From RGIG1934 sp964492545 (GTDB lineage: Bacteria > Bacillota > Clostridia > Lachnospirales > Lachnospiraceae): a stretch of 17,494 nt of DNA. The notes under the pieces are model-generated. The model saw nothing but the letters and a program-made list of their open reading frames with translations. It had not been told where the DNA came from and did no database searches. The translations under genes were made by a program, and so were the position numbers. Within the stretch, counting starts at the first letter, position 1. Every line of letters begins with the position of its first letter. Below are positions 14,101 to 17,494 of the stretch, piece by piece. Location of the stretch: NCBI GenBank assembly GCA_964492545.1, contig CAZBKO010000043.1:1-17494 (forward strand), written 5' to 3'.

Positions 14101-15819
14101 ATGAGAAATAATAAATTAAAAAATTATGTAATCAGTTTTTCGATGATGACAATACTTGCAATGTCGGGCTGGGTGCTAAATGGATGCAGCTCATCTTCAA
14201 AGTCAGAAGACACAACTACAGCTGCCACAACAGCGAATTCAGCGCAAGCTGATGAGGACAGTGAAAGCACGGCTGTGAATGTTGCCGAATTTACCATTGA
14301 CACAGATATGAATGAGGATTACACAGATGAAGCTTATGATGAAGCATCAGCAACTAAGCTGGAGCTTTCTGAGACAGTTACAATAACTGAACCCGGTACA
14401 TACATTCTTTCAGGTACAATAGAGGATGGTCAGATTGTTGTAAACAGCACAGAATCAGGAAAAGTTAGACTTATCCTTGATAATGTGAATATTTCCTGCT
14501 CTTCAGGTTCAGCCATAAATGTAATTGATGGAAAGACAATAATAACACTGGCTGAGGATTCAGTTAATACCTTGTCTGACGGAACCACTTACACTGAAGG
14601 TCTTGAGGAAAATGCGTGTATTTACAGCGATAAGGATTTATGCATAAATGGAACAGGAACACTTAATGTAACAGGGAACTATAAGGCAGGAATAAGAAGC
14701 AATGACGATCTTAGAATTGTAAATGGAACAATCAATGTTACAAGTGTTGGAGATGGAATCAAGGGTAAGGATTCTGTATACATTAAGGGCGGAACAATTA
14801 ATGTTATCTCAGGCACAGACGGAATTCAGGCAACCAATACAGAAGCTGAAACAGGATACGTTGTTATAACCGGCGGTACAATAAATATCGCAGCTGACAA
14901 AGACGGAATAAAGGGCGAAACTGTACTGGAAATTGATGGTGGGACTATAAATGTAACAAAATCTGAAGAGGCACTGGAAGCCACATATATAAGAATTAAT
15001 GATGGAGATGTTAAGCTTGTTTCATCAGATGATGGTATTAACGCATCAAATGGTTCTGGTGAGTCAGGTCAAATGGGATTTGGCGGACATGGTGGTATGA
15101 TGAAAAACAGTGATACAGAATCAGCCGATTCAACAGGTTCAACCGATTCAACAACAACTTCAGCAACGCCAATTTTGTATATAAATGGTGGTAATATATA
15201 TGTTAATGCGGGAGGCGATGGTGTTGATTCAAATGGAGAAATATATATTACAGGTGGAACAATTTATGTTGATGGACCAACAAACGATGGAAATGGTTTC
15301 TTTGATTATGAATCAGTATTTAAAGTAACAGGAGGAACTGTTATAGGTGCAGGAAGTTCAGGAATGTTGGAATTACCGGATAGTTCATCAACACAGTACA
15401 TGATTGTGGCAGGTGGATTTACAGGTGAAGCAGGTACAGAAGTAACGCTTCTTGATTCAGATGGAAATACAGTAATGAAATACACACCATCTAAATCTTT
15501 TCAGGCTATAGCCTTTTCAAGTGCTGACATACAGAAGGGTGAGACTTATTCAGTAAAATGTGGAAGTACAGATGCAGGGTCTGTGGAGGTATCTGACGTA
15601 GTCAGCTATATAGGAATTACTGGTGGAATGAATGGTGGAATGGGAGGATTTAGAGGTAACAAAGGAGAGATGTCTACAGGGGACGGAACTCAGATGCCTG
15701 ATGGAGAAGCGCTAACAGGCGATAGGCCTCAGATGCCTGATGGAGAAGTGCCAACAGGTGATATGCCTCAAATGCCGGGAAATGCAGAAGAAACAACGAG
15801 TTCTTCATCTTCTGTGTAA
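14101..15819 (+). CDS. Cthe_2159-like beta-helix carbohydrate-binding lipoprotein
   Basis: A surface lipoprotein of 572 residues. The signal peptide has a basic start (MRNNKLKNY), a hydrophobic core and a lipobox VLNGC with lipid-modified Cys29. A Ser/Thr/Ala/Glu-rich linker follows to about residue 60. The main domain (about 65-500) is a repeated beta-helix with rungs of the form GGTINV...DGIKG (for example GGTINVISGTDGIQA, GGTINIAADKDGIKG, GGTINVTKSEEALEA). This is the pattern of the Cthe_2159 family, whose type member binds polygalacturonate/cellulose and calcium. A low-complexity GESGQMGFGGHGGMM segment interrupts the helix at about 320-334. The C-terminus has a Gly/Met-rich stretch, three 13-residue repeats and a Ser tail. 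The ligand in this organism is not known. Confidence 0.88.
   Translation: MRNNKLKNYVISFSMMTILAMSGWVLNGCSSSSKSEDTTTAATTANSAQADEDSESTAVNVAEFTIDTDMNEDYTDEAYDEASATKLELSETVTITEPGTYILSGTIEDGQIVVNSTESGKVRLILDNVNISCSSGSAINVIDGKTIITLAEDSVNTLSDGTTYTEGLEENACIYSDKDLCINGTGTLNVTGNYKAGIRSNDDLRIVNGTINVTSVGDGIKGKDSVYIKGGTINVISGTDGIQATNTEAETGYVVITGGTINIAADKDGIKGETVLEIDGGTINVTKSEEALEATYIRINDGDVKLVSSDDGINASNGSGESGQMGFGGHGGMMKNSDTESADSTGSTDSTTTSATPILYINGGNIYVNAGGDGVDSNGEIYITGGTIYVDGPTNDGNGFFDYESVFKVTGGTVIGAGSSGMLELPDSSSTQYMIVAGGFTGEAGTEVTLLDSDGNTVMKYTPSKSFQAIAFSSADIQKGETYSVKCGSTDAGSVEVSDVVSYIGITGGMNGGMGGFRGNKGEMSTGDGTQMPDGEALTGDRPQMPDGEVPTGDMPQMPGNAEETTSSSSSV
15676..15783 (+). repeat. Three tandem 39-base repeats in the lipoprotein C-terminus
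   Basis: Repeat units begin at 15676, 15715 and 15754; the third is shortened. They encode TGDGTQMPDGEAL, TGDRPQMPDGEVP and TGDMPQMPGN (residues 526-561). The pattern TGDxxQMPDGExx looks like a spacer or wall-associated stalk. Confidence 0.85.
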
Positions 15820-15959
15820 TTCCTGTGATTATTCTGGTATGCATAACCGCAAGAATGCTTTATGTATATATTAGGGATGCTGCAGTTACATATGGCATTA
15901 ATACAAATGGGCAGATTGCGGTTATGGATGGCATTAAGAAAAAATTTCAGGTTGAGTAA
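15819..15959 (+). pseudogene. Truncated remnant of a second copy of the four-TM membrane protein
   Basis: Read in the frame starting at 15819, this stretch encodes 46 residues ending in a stop at 15957-15959. The last part, TYGINTNGQIAVMDGIKKKFQ, lines up without gaps with residues 83-103 of the protein encoded at 12847-13896 (TYGIDNEGQIIIMDATKNVSQ): 11 of 21 residues are identical. The part before it is a hydrophobic segment (IPVIILVCITARMLYVYI) that lines up with membrane segment 2. There is no start codon with a ribosome site (the only in-frame ATG is at 15855) and the frame ends after about one eighth of the full protein, so this is a gene fragment. It begins right at the stop codon of the lipoprotein gene. 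Confidence 0.7.
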
Positions 15960-15967
15960 AAAAGTAC

Positions 15968-15996
15968 TTGAAATATTTCTACATTGATGATATATT
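15968..15996 (+). promoter_or_regulatory. Promoter of tRNA-Leu
   Basis: TTGAAA (15968-15973) and TATATT (15991-15996) are 17 bases apart, 15 bases ahead of the tRNA 5' end. Confidence 0.75.
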
Positions 15997-16011
15997 AGAC
16001 GAGGACAAAAT

Positions 16012-16091
16012 GCGGATGTGGCGGAACTGGCAGACGCGCTAGACTTAGGATCTAGTGGGAGACCGTGCAGGTTCGATTCCTGTCATCCGCA
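16012..16091 (+). tRNA. tRNA-Leu (TAG)
   Basis: The acceptor stem GCGGATG (16012-16018) pairs with CATCCGC (16084-16090), discriminator A at 16091. The anticodon stem CTAGA/TCTAG encloses CTTAGGA with anticodon TAG at 16046-16048, which reads Leu CUN codons. A long variable arm (TGGGAGACCGT region) marks a class II tRNA such as Leu. The T arm GCAGG-TTCGATT-CCTGT is intact. CCA is not encoded. Confidence 0.97.
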
Positions 16092-16096
16092 TTAAC

Positions 16097-16134
16097 AAAA
16101 AAGCAGCCATTGCGAAAGCAATGGCTGCTTTTTT
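16097..16134. terminator. Strong bidirectional terminator between tRNA-Leu and the kinase gene
   Basis: AAAAAAGCAGCCATTGC (16097-16113) pairs perfectly with GCAATGGCTGCTTTTTT (16118-16134) around a GAAA tetraloop. The A-run before and the T-run after allow it to end transcripts from both sides: tRNA-Leu on the plus strand and the histidine kinase gene on the minus strand. Confidence 0.95.
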
Positions 16135-16173
16135 GTTGACGAAGATAATAGCCGCGAGAAACAGCAACAAAGT

Positions 16174-17430
16174 CTAAACCGTAATTCTAAAAATAATCCA
16201 ATATTTATCATTAAAGGAAATACAGGTTGCTAACACTTCACCATTGTTTTTGTTCATTTCCTTGCTGAGATAATACAGACCATATCCATGAGAATAATCA
16301 TAATCATTATTTTTTGAGGTGTTCTTACATTTGAAGAATGAAGAAATCTCAGAATCAGATATAAGTCGGTCAACCTGATTTCTAATTTCAAAAGTCGTTT
16401 TACCATCATTTGAAGAAATATTTATGTATATATTATCATATGGCTTGGAAGCTTCAATAGCATTTTGCAGAAGAATACATGAAAAATCTGACAACATAAC
16501 CTCAGAAATAGTAGAATTAAGGTGTGTTGAGGATACATCAAATGCTACTGTAATATTATTAGTCTGCGCTTTTAGATACAGACTGTAAAGTGAAGCAGCA
16601 AAAAGAGGTTTATCAACTGTAAGCAATGGGTAAGCATGCAAAGGTTTTGAATAAGCAGAAGTATACTCACGAAGCTTGTTGATTAAGTCCTCATTTATGG
16701 TGGGTGAGTCGCAGAGAATTTGCAGAGCCTGAATACGATTGGTAAATTCATGCTGACTCGCTCTTATATCATTTATAAGATTCTCATATATTGGTAAATA
16801 TTTTTTATATGTTTCAAGATCCTGATTCTTTAAAGATAAAACTTTTTCATAGTACAGTAATATTGCATTGCTAATAATCAGTATCGCTATAACAATAACA
16901 AATAAAACACTGTTTGCATACAGATATTTCATGTTGTATTGACAGATAATCAACAGCGTTATCAGATAAGCATATGATGAAATTAAAGAAACCTTATATG
17001 TAAAGCTGGTGGATACAATAATTGAATACAGCCTTTTAATTGGTGTAAGCATAATTAGCAAAATAACAACAATAGTAAATAAATTACCTAACAGACCTAT
17101 CGTCTGTTCATTATTAATAATATTGTAGAATAGCGCAACAGAGATTGACGCTGCAATCTGTGAAATAAATAGTGTTATAAAACATAGCATGGATAAATAA
17201 AGTGCATTTTTTATAGAACGTATATTAGCCAGACATATAAGAAATACCATTATTTGTCCGGCAAAAAACAATATTAATGTGTTATCCAGCAAAAATAAGT
17301 TAACGACTAGTACATCTAGTATAAGAACAGCAGCTTCTGATAATAAAATCCGCTTTTTTGAATGAAGATAGCATTTGCACACAAGCATAACAGCAACGCA
17401 TTCTAAAATGGTTGATAAATAGTTGAGCAT
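16174..17430 (-). CDS. AgrC-type GHKL sensor histidine kinase
   Basis: A membrane sensor kinase of 418 residues. The first roughly 195 residues are six or more hydrophobic segments with little outside loop, as in peptide-sensing AgrC/ComD-like kinases. The cytoplasmic part has the phosphoacceptor His227 (RASQHEFTNRIQAL), the N box Asn323 (LLQNAIEAS) and the G box HGYGLYYLSKEM (381-392), which is the GHKL ATPase pattern of class HPK10. It probably answers a secreted peptide, but no peptide precursor or AgrB-like processing gene is in the window. An AAAGGA ribosome site lies about 9 bases ahead of the ATG. Its ATG overlaps by one base the stop of a frame that leaves the window, probably a partner gene. 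Confidence 0.9.
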   Translation of the reverse strand: MLNYLSTILECVAVMLVCKCYLHSKKRILLSEAAVLILDVLVVNLFLLDNTLILFFAGQIMVFLICLANIRSIKNALYLSMLCFITLFISQIAASISVALFYNIINNEQTIGLLGNLFTIVVILLIMLTPIKRLYSIIVSTSFTYKVSLISSYAYLITLLIICQYNMKYLYANSVLFVIVIAILIISNAILLYYEKVLSLKNQDLETYKKYLPIYENLINDIRASQHEFTNRIQALQILCDSPTINEDLINKLREYTSAYSKPLHAYPLLTVDKPLFAASLYSLYLKAQTNNITVAFDVSSTHLNSTISEVMLSDFSCILLQNAIEASKPYDNIYINISSNDGKTTFEIRNQVDRLISDSEISSFFKCKNTSKNNDYDYSHGYGLYYLSKEMNKNNGEVLATCISFNDKYWIIFRITV

Positions 17431-17492
17431 TAATAAATGTCCTTTCTGTTATGAAGTGACCTCCTGTCAAGTACTAATTTCAAGAAATCACT
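17430..17492 (-). CDS. Possible 3' end of an upstream gene coupled to the kinase
   Basis: On the minus strand, 20 open codons run from the window edge (17492) to a TAA at 17432-17430. They read SDFLKLVLDRRSLHNRKDIY. The stop overlaps the kinase ATG by one base (TAATG), a typical translational coupling, and no promoter is visible between. AgrC-type kinases are usually next to a LytTR response regulator, which could be this gene, but 20 residues are too few to identify it and an open frame of this length can occur by chance. Confidence 0.35.
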   Translation of the reverse strand, partial: SDFLKLVLDRRSLHNRKDIY

Positions 17493-17494
17493 CT

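Noticed and set aside
15676..15783. CRISPR-like repeat array
   Set aside because: The repeats are in frame, adjacent without spacers, and inside the lipoprotein coding sequence.
1..16091. A genomic island bounded by the two tRNA genes
   Set aside because: No integrase was found and I saw no copy of either tRNA 3' end as a direct repeat in the window; the genes between look resident.

Overview
The window looks like chromosomal DNA of a low-GC, anaerobic Firmicute, most likely a gut Lachnospiraceae-type clostridium. The grounds are the A+T-rich sequence, strong AGGAGG-like ribosome sites, a T-box riboswitch, extended -10 promoters, and gene families (stand-alone TrpB2, VanG-type ligase, Cthe_2159-like lipoprotein, AgrC-type kinase) that are common there. 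The genus cannot be fixed from the sequence alone. No transposase, integrase, phage gene or CRISPR array was seen.

Layout. 1-103: 3' part of tRNA-Lys(TTT) and its terminator. 406-4260: small metabolic and regulatory genes, all forward: a small P-loop NTPase, a NimA-like flavin-binding protein, a TetR regulator, an aldo/keto reductase, a beta-carbonic anhydrase and a maltose/galactoside-type O-acetyltransferase. 4280-6101: promoter, tryptophan T-box with terminator, then a stand-alone tryptophan synthase beta chain of the TrpB2 type and its terminator. 6112-12581: an FMN-reductase/iron-sulfur-flavoprotein-like gene followed by a complete VanG-type cluster in the order vanR, vanS, vanG, vanXY, vanT. 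12785-15959: a four-TM membrane protein of unknown function, a large beta-helix lipoprotein, and a truncated remnant of a second copy of that membrane protein. 15968-16134: tRNA-Leu(TAG) with its own promoter and a strong bidirectional terminator. 16174-17494: on the minus strand, an AgrC-type GHKL histidine kinase, probably coupled to an upstream gene that leaves the window.

How the genes work together. VanT (membrane serine racemase) makes D-Ser, VanG joins D-Ala to D-Ser, and VanXY removes D-Ala-D-Ala dipeptide and terminal D-Ala from existing precursors. The result is peptidoglycan ending in D-Ala-D-Ser and low-level vancomycin resistance. VanRS would sense and control this. The gene set and order match the vanRS-vanG-vanXY-vanT arrangement known from Clostridioides difficile rather than the longer enterococcal vanG operon (no vanU, vanW or vanY). 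A hairpin with a T-run separates vanRS from vanG-XY-T. The tryptophan T-box (UGG specifier) feeding trpB2 is an internally consistent regulatory pair.

No clearly new multi-gene system is visible. The least explained items are the cysteine-rich flavoprotein linked to vanRS, the membrane protein with its nearby remnant copy, and the small orphan P-loop NTPase. Several automatic start codons lie upstream of the real ones; starts here were moved to the ATG with a properly spaced ribosome site.
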